A stretch of 64,000 nucleotides of DNA from Marinifilum sp965230805 (GCF_965230805.1 NZ_OZ246019.1:3968001-4032000); one strand, 5' to 3'. Numbered from the stretch's first letter, positions 16,816 through 25,920 are shown. The notes: generated by a model from the sequence alone, not told the origin. A program made the numbers and translations.

Positions 16816-19254
16816 ATGAAACAAATCAATATAACTCTTTACCTTGCTGTGACATTATTATGTGTTACATTTTTTTCGTGCACAACAAGTAATCAAGTTG
16901 AATTAAATCAATTAAAACTTTGGTACGACGAACCCGCCGAGCACTTCGAACAATCACTGGTATTGGGTAATGGTAAAGTAGGTGCTTCTGTTTTTGGAGG
17001 AGTGCAATCCGATAAAATTTATTTGAATGATGCTACACTCTGGGCAGGAGAACCTGTAGATCCGAATATGAATCCTGATGCACATAAATCGATACCCAAA
17101 GTAAGGGAGGCATTGGCCAATGAGGATTATGAATTGGCGGACAAGCTCATTAGAAATGTACAAGGCAAATTTTCTGAGTCCTTTGCTCCTTTAGGAACGA
17201 TGCATATGGATTTTAACCATAAAGATTCTGTTTCTAATTATTATCGCGAACTGAATATCAGCAATGCCACATCGTTAACAAAATATGAGGTTGATGGCGT
17301 GCGGTTTGAGCGTGAGTACTTTATCTCGCATCCCGATCAGGTGATGGTAATTAAACTTAAAGCGAATAAGAATAATGCACTTAATTTTAAAGTTCGTTTC
17401 GAGAGTCTTTTAAAGTATGATTTAACCGGGAATGAAGATATTCTAAGAGCTGATGGCTATGCACCCTATCATGCTGAGCCAAACTATAGAGGGGATATGC
17501 CCAATGCTGTACAGTTTGATGAAAATCGTGGTATTCGTTTCTCTTCCTATTTTAAAGTAAAAGAAACGGATGGGGAGGTATTCATAAATGACAGTATACT
17601 TTCGGTTAAAGATGCCAGCGAAGCAGTATTGCTTGTATCTATAGCAACCAGCTTTAATGGTTTCGATAAAGACCCTGTTAAAGAAGGAAAGGACAATAAA
17701 GCTATAGCTGAAAATCAGATATTGAAAGCAGAGAAGAAATCTTTTGAAGAAGTAAGAAAATCTCATATTACCAACCATCAAACCTATTTTAACCGGGTTG
17801 AATTGAATTTGGGAGCAGAGGATTTGACAAATATCCCTACAGATGAAAGGATTAAAAGATACACAGCTGGAGCGGTAGATACTGATTTGGAAGCGTTGTA
17901 TTTTCAATACGGCAGATATTTGTTAATGGCCGGATCCAGAACTGAAGGTGTTCCTATGAACCTGCAAGGCATCTGGAATCCTTATATGCGACCACCCTGG
18001 AGTAGTAACTATACGGTTAATATTAATGTGGAGACCAATTATTGGCTGGCAGAAAATACCAACCTTTCGGAGTTTCATCAACCTATGCTTTCGTGGATTA
18101 AAAATGTCTCAAAAACAGGAGAGGTTACGGCAAAAACATTTCTGGGTGTAAATGGGTGGACAGCCTGTCACAACTCAGATATATGGGCAATTAGCAATCC
18201 GGTTGGTGATTTTGGACAGGGACACCCTTGCTGGGCAGCCTGGTTTATGGGTGGTGCCTGGTTAAGTACCCATCTGTGGGAGCACTACACGTTTACTCAG
18301 GATCAGGAATACCTAAAGCAAGTTTATCCTACCATTAAAGGCGCTGCTCAATTTTGCTTAGAGTGGTTGGTAGAGGGTAAAAATGGTAACTTGATGACTT
18401 CTCCTGGCACTTCTCCCGAGAATCGTTTTTATACCCCGGATGGATATGTAGCATCAACATTGTATGGATCAACGGCCGATTTGGCTATGATTAGAGAGTT
18501 ATTTGAATTGACCATTAAAGCTTGTAATAGATTGGAATGTGATAAGGATTTTAAGGAAAGTTTAAAAACAGCTCATAGTCGTTTACAACCTTATAAAGTA
18601 GGCTCAAAAGGGCATCTGCAAGAATGGTTTCACGATTGGGAAGATGTGGATAAAGAACATCGCCATCAAACGCATTTGTATGGATTATTTCCTGGAAACC
18701 ATATCACAACAAACGATACTGTTTTGGCTAATGCATGTAGAAAGACCTTGGAAATGAGAGGACCCAAAGGTATGGGTTGGTCATTTGGCTGGCGAATTTG
18801 TTTATGGTCAAGGTTATATGATGGTGAAAATGCACATAAGGTACTGCAAAGCTTATTGAGATTTGTTGAGCCAACAGGGCCGCATCCGGATTATTCAGGC
18901 GGAGGAGGTACTTATGCCAATTTATTTAGTGCAGCTCCACCTCTGCAAATAGATGGTAATTTCAGTGGAGCAGCTGGTATAGCCGAAATGCTTTTGCAAT
19001 CAACAGAAGATGAAATTAGAGTAATACCTGCCATTCCTGAAGCCTGGTCAACAGGTTCGTTTAAAGGAATGTGTGCCCGAGGCGGTTTCGAAATTGATGC
19101 CAGTTGGAAAGATAAAAAACTTGTTGAATTGAAAGTAAGGTCTAAAGTGGGCAAGCATTGTAAGCTGCATTTTGGAGATCGAATAATCGATTTTGATACC
19201 AAAGAAGGAAGTGAGTACTCGATTAATTCAGATTTTGAAGTTCGGGAATTATAA
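16816..19254 (+). CDS. Glycoside hydrolase family 95 lipoprotein (alpha-L-fucosidase/alpha-L-galactosidase)
   Basis: About 812 aa from the ATG at 16816; the longer frame overlaps the AKR. The signal ends in LLCVTFFSC, a lipobox. GH95 N-terminal signature LWYDEPAEHFEQSLVLGNGK and DATLWAGEPVDPN are followed by the (alpha/alpha)6 barrel. The GH95 catalytic residues are Asn402 and Asn404 in TVNINVETNYW, Glu535 in TSPEN and Asp713 in QIDGNFSG. GH95 is an inverting family acting on terminal alpha-1,2-linked L-fucose or on alpha-L-galactose. The protein is closely similar to the gene at 21362, giving a duplicated pair within one PUL. It starts 11 bp after the AKR, tying the catabolic cassette and enzymes into one operon. 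Confidence 0.93.
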   Translation: MKQINITLYLAVTLLCVTFFSCTTSNQVELNQLKLWYDEPAEHFEQSLVLGNGKVGASVFGGVQSDKIYLNDATLWAGEPVDPNMNPDAHKSIPKVREALANEDYELADKLIRNVQGKFSESFAPLGTMHMDFNHKDSVSNYYRELNISNATSLTKYEVDGVRFEREYFISHPDQVMVIKLKANKNNALNFKVRFESLLKYDLTGNEDILRADGYAPYHAEPNYRGDMPNAVQFDENRGIRFSSYFKVKETDGEVFINDSILSVKDASEAVLLVSIATSFNGFDKDPVKEGKDNKAIAENQILKAEKKSFEEVRKSHITNHQTYFNRVELNLGAEDLTNIPTDERIKRYTAGAVDTDLEALYFQYGRYLLMAGSRTEGVPMNLQGIWNPYMRPPWSSNYTVNINVETNYWLAENTNLSEFHQPMLSWIKNVSKTGEVTAKTFLGVNGWTACHNSDIWAISNPVGDFGQGHPCWAAWFMGGAWLSTHLWEHYTFTQDQEYLKQVYPTIKGAAQFCLEWLVEGKNGNLMTSPGTSPENRFYTPDGYVASTLYGSTADLAMIRELFELTIKACNRLECDKDFKESLKTAHSRLQPYKVGSKGHLQEWFHDWEDVDKEHRHQTHLYGLFPGNHITTNDTVLANACRKTLEMRGPKGMGWSFGWRICLWSRLYDGENAHKVLQSLLRFVEPTGPHPDYSGGGGTYANLFSAAPPLQIDGNFSGAAGIAEMLLQSTEDEIRVIPAIPEAWSTGSFKGMCARGGFEIDASWKDKKLVELKVRSKVGKHCKLHFGDRIIDFDTKEGSEYSINSDFEVREL

Positions 19255-19286
19255 ATGTGAAAATTGAAATTAAAATAATACTCAAA

Positions 19287-20945
19287 ATGAAAATAAAATC
19301 TACAACTCTTACTATTGTAATGCTGTTATTCGCAGCCATGTTAGTTAGTGCTCAAATAACAGAGCGACAACTTCCTGCTGAATGGAAAAATCTTGTTTAC
19401 GGAGGTCGTTTTATGGATCGTTTTCTACCCATGCATCCTGTTGGTGAGTTAACAAGGGATACCTGGGGTGCACCAGAAGTTGTACCTCGTTATACCGATA
19501 ATGGGTTGGAAGATAATATTATTTCCTACTGGGGTGGCAATGTGAAAGTTGATAAAGATGGCAAATACAACCTATTTGTTTGTGGTTGGCCTGAAACCTC
19601 TCCAAAAGGGCATATGTTCTGGGCGAAATCTACACTTTACCAGGCGGTGGCCGATAATTCCTTTGGTCCCTATAAAGTTAGAAGGGCAATTGGTCCCGGG
19701 CACAATCCGGAAATATTTCAATTAAAAGATGGTCGTTATGTCATTTATATTATTGATGGATACTATATAAGCAACAACTTGAATGGACCTTGGGAGCGTA
19801 AAAAGTTTGATTTCAATCCTCGAGACCGTAAAATAATAGAAGGGCTAACGAATGTAACATTTGCACAACGCGAAGATGGTACATATTTGGCCGTTTGCCG
19901 AGGAGGGGGTATTTGGTTTAGCGAGACAGGAGAGTCGTCGTACAATCAGGTTACCGATAAACGTGTTTACCCTCCTGTTAAAGGACGTTTTGAGGATCCG
20001 GTTGTTTGGCGAACCAATATACAATACCATCTGATTGTGAATGACTGGTTGGGAAGAATTGCCTGGTACATGCGCTCGAAGGACGGCGTAAATTGGAAAA
20101 CAGAACCAGGTGAAGCATACCTGCCAGGACTAGCCGTTTATGAAGATGGGACAAAGGTAGATTGGTTTAAATACGAACGTTTAAAATTTCTTCAGGATGA
20201 GTACGGGCGTGCAACACAGGCTCACTTTGCTGTAATCGATACCATAAAATGGAATGATTTGGAATATGATAACCATAGCTCAAAACATATTGTTATTCCT
20301 GTGGTGAAAGGACGTTTGCTTACTGTTTTAAATGAAAAACCACTTACTGCCAAAACAAAAACAATTGAAGTAAAGATTGAAGCAGAAGAGGACTTCAACC
20401 CCAATACCGATATTGATTTGGAATCAATCCGTTTTGGTGCATCTGAAGAGGTTAATTTTGGGAGAGGATGTAAATTAAAAGAAACTAAGGAATCGGGTAA
20501 CGATTTAATCCTTGTTTTTGATGGCAGTGGTAATGGGTTTACAGACGATAATTTTGCCGGGAAACTATTGGGAAAAACATCAAAAGGAGAACTTTTGTTT
20601 GGATATTCGCGCTTACCCGGTGTTGAATATATTGAGCCGATTCTTTCTGCCCGTCAACCAAAAGTTCTTCAAAAGAACAAAGGACTATCCTTTAATGTAG
20701 AAGTTCAGAATTTTGGACAGGTAGCATCCGAAAAAGCCAAAGTTGAACTGAGGGTTGAAATCGATAAGAAAATGCAAAAGATTGCTAGTGGAGTAGTTAT
20801 CCCTTTAAATCCTTTTGAAAAAACAACAGTAGGAATACAATCTGCTAGGAAACTTGAAAAGGGAAAAGAATATAAAGCAAAAGTTTTGATAACATCTGGT
20901 AGTTTGAAGCCCGTAGTTTTTGAAACGAGTGTTGTACTGAAATAG
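19287..20945 (+). CDS. Secreted beta-propeller protein, probable unclassified glycoside hydrolase
   Basis: About 552 aa; the ATG at 19287 gives a clean signal peptide (MKIKSTTLTIVMLLFAAMLVSAQ), while GTG 19257 does not. Residues ~70-300 contain repeating strand motifs with Asp/Trp and aromatic residues: HNPEIFQLKDGRYVIYIIDG, NGPWER, VCRGGGIWFSETGESSYN, FEDPVVWRTNIQYHLIVNDW and WYMRSKDGVNW. They are reminiscent of five-bladed propellers of GH43/GH117-type enzymes, which act on arabinose or 3,6-anhydro-galactose containing glycans. Residues ~400-552 form a beta-rich C-terminal region with an Ig/CARDB-like pattern (LSFNVEVQNFGQVASEKAKVELRV). I recognise the general family only as 'glycoside hydrolase family protein' in Bacteroidota PULs; no catalytic residues can be assigned with confidence. 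Confidence 0.65.
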   Translation: MKIKSTTLTIVMLLFAAMLVSAQITERQLPAEWKNLVYGGRFMDRFLPMHPVGELTRDTWGAPEVVPRYTDNGLEDNIISYWGGNVKVDKDGKYNLFVCGWPETSPKGHMFWAKSTLYQAVADNSFGPYKVRRAIGPGHNPEIFQLKDGRYVIYIIDGYYISNNLNGPWERKKFDFNPRDRKIIEGLTNVTFAQREDGTYLAVCRGGGIWFSETGESSYNQVTDKRVYPPVKGRFEDPVVWRTNIQYHLIVNDWLGRIAWYMRSKDGVNWKTEPGEAYLPGLAVYEDGTKVDWFKYERLKFLQDEYGRATQAHFAVIDTIKWNDLEYDNHSSKHIVIPVVKGRLLTVLNEKPLTAKTKTIEVKIEAEEDFNPNTDIDLESIRFGASEEVNFGRGCKLKETKESGNDLILVFDGSGNGFTDDNFAGKLLGKTSKGELLFGYSRLPGVEYIEPILSARQPKVLQKNKGLSFNVEVQNFGQVASEKAKVELRVEIDKKMQKIASGVVIPLNPFEKTTVGIQSARKLEKGKEYKAKVLITSGSLKPVVFETSVVLK

Positions 20946-20967
20946 GAGAGGGTAAAGTTAAACTTGC

Positions 20968-21204
20968 TTAATTCTGCTTAAGAAAACAGCAATTCCAAAG
21001 TGAATTTAGGTTTAATACCGATTTGTTAATGGCATGAGCGGTAAATTTGTTCCTTTTTATAGCTGTCATTAATCGATCGGCATTATCCCAAGCGCTCATT
21101 TCATAATTAAAATGGTATAATATTCGATCTTCGACGTTTAACTGAGCGGTTTTTGTGGCGTAAAAAGAGATCTTTCGTCCTGAGATTGATGACCAAAAGA
21201 ACAA
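20968..21204 (-). pseudogene. Unidentified gene fragment (about 78 codons)
   Basis: A minus-strand open frame lies between the propeller and third GH95 genes, on the opposite strand to all of its PUL neighbours. Its composition (ATKTAQLNVEDRILYHFNYE, MSAWDNADRLMTAIKRNKFT) looks genuinely coding but matches no domain I recognise. There is no ATG start, the frame fades out at its 5' side and the adjacent DNA holds palindromes. It may be the C-terminal remnant of a transposon or other mobile gene. It could also be a fortuitous frame. No function is assigned. Confidence 0.35.
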
Positions 21205-21295
21205 GAGAATTAAATATCAATCTTTTTGATTCATAATTGTTAATACTGCAAACCTGTAGGATTTTAGAGCTAAGACTCCTTGTTGTATAGCCAGT

Positions 21296-21339
21296 CCTGA
21301 TTTGTAATCAGGGCTTTGGTAGCTTAGGATTTTTAATCC
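21296..21339. repeat. Two short palindromes (REP-like) before the third GH95 gene
   Basis: CCTGATT-TGT-AATCAGG (21296-21312) and GGATT-TTT-AATCC (21327-21339) lie in tandem within 60 bp of the GH95 start. Such consecutive small palindromes resemble the interspersed repeats of Bacteroidota genomes. They might also act as a weak attenuator. Confidence 0.4.
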
Positions 21340-21361
21340 GAAAAGAAAAAATTATATACAG

Positions 21362-23791
21362 ATGAAAAAAACAACCATTTTTTATTGGGTAATAGCACTC
21401 AGTAGTTTAATAACGTCATGTGGACTATCTACTCAGGATAAGAAAACCAAACTTAAACTCTGGTACAACAAACCCGCTGAACATTTTGAACAAGCGCTGG
21501 TTCTGGGAAATGGAAAAGTAGGAGCTTCGATTTATGGAGGAGTTAAAAAGGATAAAATTCATTTAAATGATATTACTCTTTGGGCAGGAGAACCAGTTGA
21601 TCCGTACATGAGCCCCGAAGCTTATAAGGCTGTGCCCGAGGTAAGAGAAGCCTTGGAGAAAGAGGATTATAAAAAAGCAGATAAACTGGTAAGGCAGATA
21701 CAAGGAAAATTCTCGGAGTCGTTTGCACCTTTGGGAACCATGTATCTCAATTTTCAGCACAAGGGTGATGCCAGTGAGTATTATCGCGAACTGGATATCT
21801 CAAATGCTGTTTCAAAGCTGACTTATAAAGTGGGTGATATACAATATAACCGAGAATATCTGGTTTCGAACCCTGATAAGCTGATCATGATAAAACTATC
21901 GGCCAGCGAAAAAGAAGCTTTAAACTTTGATGTAAAATTTGAGAGTTTACTAAAATATGCCACGGCTAATGAGGAAGGAGTTTTAGTGGCTCATGGTTAT
22001 GCACCTTATCATGCCGAACCTAATTACCGGGGTGATATGCCCAATACCGTCCGGTTCGATAAGAATAGAGGAACCCGTTTCTCTAACCTGATTAAAGTAA
22101 AAGAAACCGATGGAGAAGTTGTAGTTACTGATAGTACCATACAAGTAAGAGGGGCAAAAGAAGCTGTTTTGTTGCTTAGTATTGAAACCAGCTTTAACGG
22201 ATTTGATAAGGATCCTGCCAAAGAAGGAAAAGACAATAAAGGCTTAGCTTTAAAATACTTGTCAGAAGGTTTGGCAAAATTAACCGATGCAATAGAAAAA
22301 ACTCATTTAGATGATTACCATTCTTTCTTTAATCGTTTGGAATTAAATCTGGGAACAGAAACAGAAATAAACTTGCCAACCGATGAGCGTCTGCAAAGAT
22401 ATGCAACAGGTGCTCAAGATAAGAATTTGGAGATATTATATTTTCAGTTTGGACGATATTTGCTGATCAGCTCATCGAGAACATTAGGTGTACCAGCTAA
22501 CTTACAAGGGCTTTGGAACCACTACTTGCGTCCGCCTTGGAGTTGCAATTACACAGTTAATGTAAACGTAGAAGAAAATTACTGGTTGGCCGAAAATGCT
22601 AACTTATCCGAGTTGCACTTGCCTATGCTTAGTTGGATAGAGAATGTATCGAAAACCGGTGAGGTAACAGCAAAAACTTTTCTTGGAGTGCAAGAAGGAT
22701 GGATGGCTTGCCACAATTCAGATATTTGGGCCATGAGCAACCCTGTGGGTGATTTTGGTAAAGGACACCCGGTTTGGGCCAACTGGTATATGGGTGGTGC
22801 TTGGTTAAGTACTCATTTGTGGGAGCATTACTCGTTTACCCAAGATAAAGCATTTTTACAAGAGGCCTATCCTATTATGAAAGGAGCTGCGCAGTTTTGC
22901 TTAAACTGGTTGATAGAAAAGAATAGAGAATTAATTACTTCACCTTCTTCTTCGCCAGAGAATTTATATAAAACTGATAAGGGGTATGTGGGAGCAACCC
23001 TATATGGTGCAACCGCCGATTTAGCATTTATTCGCGAGTTGTTTGAGCAATGCCTAAAAGCAACTGATGTTTTAGGGATTGATGCCGATTTTAAAAAAGA
23101 AATGGAAAAAGCCTACTCTGACTTACGTCCATATCAAATAGGTAATAAAGGAAATCTGCAGGAGTGGTATCACGATTGGGAAGATTACGACCCACAACAT
23201 CGCCATCAAACCCATTTGTTCGGATTGTATCCCGGCCATCACATCTCTACCACTAAAACTCCTAAGCTAGCAGAGGCTTCACGAAGAACATTGGAAATCA
23301 AAGGAGATGAATCCACGGGTTGGTCAAAAGGATGGAGAATTAATCTTTGGGCACGCTTAAAAGATGGAAATCATGCTTATAAAATGTATCGCGAATTGTT
23401 GCAATATGTTGATCCATCTGGCTTAAAAACTACCTATGGTGCAGGAGGTGGAACCTATCCTAACCTGTTGGATGCTCACCCACCATTCCAGATTGATGGT
23501 AATTTTGGAGGAGCAGCTGGAGTTATAGAAATGTTGGTTCAATCCAATGGTGAAAGCATTGAATTATTGCCCGCATTGCCTGATGCTTGGAAGGAAGGAA
23601 GCGTAAAAGGGGTTTGTGCCCGAGGTGGTTTTGATTTGGATATGGAATGGAAAGATGGAAAACTTACCAAGCTTACTGTTTTATCGAAAGCAGGAAAAAA
23701 ATGCTCCTTGCTTTATCAGGATAAAATAAGCGTATTGGAAACTGAAGCTGGCATGGAATATAAGCTGAATGGAGAATTAATTATAGAATAA
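21362..23791 (+). CDS. Glycoside hydrolase family 95 lipoprotein, paralogue of the gene at 16816
   Basis: 809 aa with a lipoprotein signal (MKKTTIFYWVIALSSLITSC). The sequence parallels the GH95 at 16816 along its whole length: LWYNKPAEHFEQALVLGNGK, FSESFAPLGTMYL, APYHAEPNYRGDMPN and GVCARGGFDLDMEWKDGK. Catalytic residues are Asn400 and Asn402 in TVNVNVEENYW, Glu533 in SSPEN and Asp712 in QIDGNFGG. It probably arose by duplication and may differ in linkage preference. Note TTYGAGGGTYPNL, against DYSGGGGTYANL in the paralogue, near the active site. A 416-bp gap with palindromes and a gene fragment separates it from the rest of the PUL, so it may have its own promoter. It is the last PUL gene before the tRNA. 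Confidence 0.93.
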   Translation: MKKTTIFYWVIALSSLITSCGLSTQDKKTKLKLWYNKPAEHFEQALVLGNGKVGASIYGGVKKDKIHLNDITLWAGEPVDPYMSPEAYKAVPEVREALEKEDYKKADKLVRQIQGKFSESFAPLGTMYLNFQHKGDASEYYRELDISNAVSKLTYKVGDIQYNREYLVSNPDKLIMIKLSASEKEALNFDVKFESLLKYATANEEGVLVAHGYAPYHAEPNYRGDMPNTVRFDKNRGTRFSNLIKVKETDGEVVVTDSTIQVRGAKEAVLLLSIETSFNGFDKDPAKEGKDNKGLALKYLSEGLAKLTDAIEKTHLDDYHSFFNRLELNLGTETEINLPTDERLQRYATGAQDKNLEILYFQFGRYLLISSSRTLGVPANLQGLWNHYLRPPWSCNYTVNVNVEENYWLAENANLSELHLPMLSWIENVSKTGEVTAKTFLGVQEGWMACHNSDIWAMSNPVGDFGKGHPVWANWYMGGAWLSTHLWEHYSFTQDKAFLQEAYPIMKGAAQFCLNWLIEKNRELITSPSSSPENLYKTDKGYVGATLYGATADLAFIRELFEQCLKATDVLGIDADFKKEMEKAYSDLRPYQIGNKGNLQEWYHDWEDYDPQHRHQTHLFGLYPGHHISTTKTPKLAEASRRTLEIKGDESTGWSKGWRINLWARLKDGNHAYKMYRELLQYVDPSGLKTTYGAGGGTYPNLLDAHPPFQIDGNFGGAAGVIEMLVQSNGESIELLPALPDAWKEGSVKGVCARGGFDLDMEWKDGKLTKLTVLSKAGKKCSLLYQDKISVLETEAGMEYKLNGELIIE

Positions 23792-23916
23792 TTCAAAGAC
23801 GCTTTTCTCTCATTGAGGATATCAATATTTTACTACTGAGAGCTTAATTTGGAATGAGAATTTCAAGTCTTCCTCTTATTTATATTTACCGGTAAATCTG
23901 CTCCCAAAAATTTTTA

Positions 23917-24000
23917 TCGTACGTATTTTGGTTTTTCCCTCGGGCGAGGGAAAGACTTTTAATTGTACGTATCTTAGTTTTTCCCTGCCTCGAGGGAAAA
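23917..24000. repeat. Tandem hairpin repeat downstream of the PUL
   Basis: The 450-bp gap after GH95 has no gene. It holds two copies of a ~46-bp unit beginning GTACGTATYTTRG and ending in a hairpin: TTTCCCTCG/CGAGGGAAA at 23934-23953 and TTTTCCCT/AGGGAAAA at 23979-24000. They may terminate GH95 transcription or be a small interspersed repeat family. A third related fragment (TAGGGAGGGA) follows at ~24011. Confidence 0.5.
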
Positions 24001-24242
24001 GGTTCGACACTAGGGAGGGAAATGTCTTACCGAAAATATTGGTATATTATTATCATGATCCAGACACCAGTTTTCTTTACAGATTAACCAAAATTTATGC
24101 CTGATTGCTTGAAAGACCCAGATTTTTATCATGATTCCATGAACCTCCATTGTCTGGCCTTTGTTTACATTGGTATAAAAGAAAAAAAACCTTGCAAACG
24201 TACAGTTTACAAGGTTTTTCTTTCTGTTACATTTCTGCGAGG

Positions 24243-24327
24243 CGGAGAGAGAGGGATTCGAACCCCCGGTACGTTGCCGTACAATGGTTTTCAAGACCAC
24301 CGCATTCGACCACTCTGCCATCTCTCC
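24243..24327 (-). tRNA. tRNA-Ser (anticodon UGA)
   Basis: The minus-strand transcript begins GGAGAGA and ends TCTCTCC plus discriminator G, forming a 7-bp acceptor stem; CCA is not encoded. The T arm contains GGTTCGAATCC, the anticodon loop is CTTGAAA with TGA at complement 24291-24293, and a long variable arm (GTACGG-CAAC-GTAC region) is typical for serine tRNA. A promoter lies just upstream. Confidence 0.96.
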
Positions 24328-24377
24328 AGTATTTGTGCGAGCTTTGCTAGCTCTGTCATCTCTTGTGATAACGGGTG

Positions 24378-24409
24378 CAAATATAGAATAAAATTTAATT
24401 GCTACCAAA
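24378..24409 (-). promoter_or_regulatory. Bacteroidota-type promoter for tRNA-Ser
   Basis: On the minus strand a TTTG (complement 24406-24409) and TATATTTG (complement 24378-24385) are separated by 20 nt, matching the Bacteroidota -33 TTTG / -7 TAnnTTTG consensus, about 50 nt before the mature tRNA. Confidence 0.75.
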
Positions 24410-24472
24410 ATTTTTTTTGCAATAAATTCGAATTGTTTTCGAAGCACTTGATGATCAGATCAATTAATTTAT

Positions 24473-25411
24473 CTATGCATGCAGATCAAGTTCATTTAGC
24501 ATGTAAAGAGAGTGTTCAATGGTTTTAAAAATCTCTCCGCAATACTCCTTAACAGCTTTAGGACTTCCAGGTAGGGTATAAATTAATGTTTGATCCATTA
24601 CACCGGCAATTCCTCGGCTGAGCAAAGCGTTTGCTTTATTCATGCCATATTTTACTCTAATCAACTCCATAATTCCGGGAATCTGTTTTGTGATATGCTT
24701 ATCAACCACTTCTGGTGTAATATCTTTTGGGCCTATTCCTGTACCGCCTGTAGTAAATACAATATCAAATCCTTCTTTTTTGGCTTTGTAAAGTAACTTT
24801 GAGAGTTCTTGTTCCCGATCGGGAATAATGTGTTTCTCTATTTTAAAATGTCGGTTTCGGGATAAATAAAACTCTTCACATAGCTTTTCAGCCAATGGAC
24901 CGCTTTTATCTTCGTATTCGCCTTTTGAAGCTCTGTCACTTAGAGTGATAATCATTGTTTTAATTACCCTTGGATGATACATTAATATATCGCCGGCTTT
25001 TAAATCACCATCTTTAATCACCCTACAAAAAATCCCTTCTTTAGGCATCACACAATTTCCAAGTTCTTTGAAAATATTGCAATTGTCACCATGACATGTT
25101 TTTCCAATCTGCGTTACCTCCAGTTCCAGATCACCAAATGTGAATTTATCAAGAGGGGCAGTTTGATACAGTATAATTCCTTCTGTGGTAATATTCTCAG
25201 CAAATTCCCCAAAAGAAATTTCTCTTTTTGCTGCTGCCGAGAATATATCAATGCTTTCTTTGGCAAGCAAACTAACCTGGCGATGCCAGTTTCCTGTGTG
25301 AGCATCACCAACAACACCAATGGAACGCAATTGAATCGATTCAACAGGCTTTTTAATCGTACCTTTCTGTTCTGATATATTTACGGATAGTACATTAACT
25401 TCTTTTATCAT
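24473..25411 (-). CDS. MOSC domain - MogA/MoaB fusion protein (molybdenum cofactor biosynthesis)
   Basis: 312 aa with two domains. Residues ~1-145 form a MOSC domain (VGDAHTGNWHRQVSLLAKESID, FAENITTEGI, QIGKTCHGDNCNIFKE), a sulfur-carrier/Moco-binding fold. Residues ~150-312 are a MogA/MoaB molybdopterin adenylyltransferase with TLSDRASKGEYEDKSGP, FTTGGTGIGPKDITPE and TLPGSPKAVKEYC, including the GGTG nucleotide/pterin loop. MogA-type proteins activate molybdopterin with ATP before MoeA inserts molybdate. Fusion to MOSC suggests direct hand-over of the cofactor or sulfuration. It is the last gene of the moa/moe operon, 4 bp after moaC. The frame is intact; the fusion is shared with some other anaerobes. 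Confidence 0.92.
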   Translation of the reverse strand: MIKEVNVLSVNISEQKGTIKKPVESIQLRSIGVVGDAHTGNWHRQVSLLAKESIDIFSAAAKREISFGEFAENITTEGIILYQTAPLDKFTFGDLELEVTQIGKTCHGDNCNIFKELGNCVMPKEGIFCRVIKDGDLKAGDILMYHPRVIKTMIITLSDRASKGEYEDKSGPLAEKLCEEFYLSRNRHFKIEKHIIPDREQELSKLLYKAKKEGFDIVFTTGGTGIGPKDITPEVVDKHITKQIPGIMELIRVKYGMNKANALLSRGIAGVMDQTLIYTLPGSPKAVKEYCGEIFKTIEHSLYMLNELDLHA

Positions 25412-25415
25412 AGTC

Positions 25416-25871
25416 TTATTTCAAATCAGTTTTATTTTTTTCCACCAAATGAATGTCTATTATTCTCATATTTTTATCAACAGCTTTGCACATGTCATAA
25501 ATTGTAAGCAGAGCCACACTGGCAGCTGATAATGCTTCCATTTCTACTCCGGTTAGCCCAATGCATTTTACTCTTGTATCAGCAACAACTCCACCATCAA
25601 ACACAGTACATGTAACTTCGGCTTTTGTAATTTGTAATGCGTGGCATAAGGGAATTAAATCGCTTGTTTTTTTAGCAGCCTGAACTCCTGCTATTTCGGC
25701 TACCGTTAGCACATCACCTTTTTTTATTGAGTTTTCTTTGATCAAACGAACTGTTTCCTGTTCCAATATAATTTTACCACTTGCTCTGGCTTCTCTAATC
25801 TTAGGAGTTTTACCAGCAACATCAACCATATTGGCTTTGCCTTTATTATCGATATGACTAAATTTTCCCAT
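25416..25871 (-). CDS. moaC: Cyclic pyranopterin monophosphate synthase MoaC
   Basis: 151 aa, full length for MoaC. Motifs MVDVAGKTPKIREARASG, GVQAAKKTSDLIPLCHALQITKA and GVEMEALSAASVALLTIYDMCKA are characteristic, including the conserved Lys/Asp/His residues of the active site. MoaC converts the 3',8-cyclo-GTP produced by MoaA into cyclic pyranopterin monophosphate, the first pterin intermediate of Moco. The gene lies 49 bp downstream of moaA and 4 bp upstream of the MOSC-MogA gene in one leftward operon. No MoaD or MoaE gene is in the window, so molybdopterin synthase must be encoded elsewhere. Confidence 0.97.
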   Translation of the reverse strand: MGKFSHIDNKGKANMVDVAGKTPKIREARASGKIILEQETVRLIKENSIKKGDVLTVAEIAGVQAAKKTSDLIPLCHALQITKAEVTCTVFDGGVVADTRVKCIGLTGVEMEALSAASVALLTIYDMCKAVDKNMRIIDIHLVEKNKTDLK

Positions 25872-25920
25872 TCTATTATGTAATTAGCATGTTTTATGCG
25901 TTAAAGCGCATTTTTTATTA

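Noticed and set aside
1..23791. PUL interpreted as a fucoidan- or starch-specific locus
   Set aside because: No sulfatases and no endo-acting amylase or fucanase are present in the window, so the glycan cannot be named from this part alone.
24097..24528. 143-codon plus-strand ORF across the tRNA
   Set aside because: It runs through tRNA-Ser and the end of the MOSC-MogA gene; no independent support.
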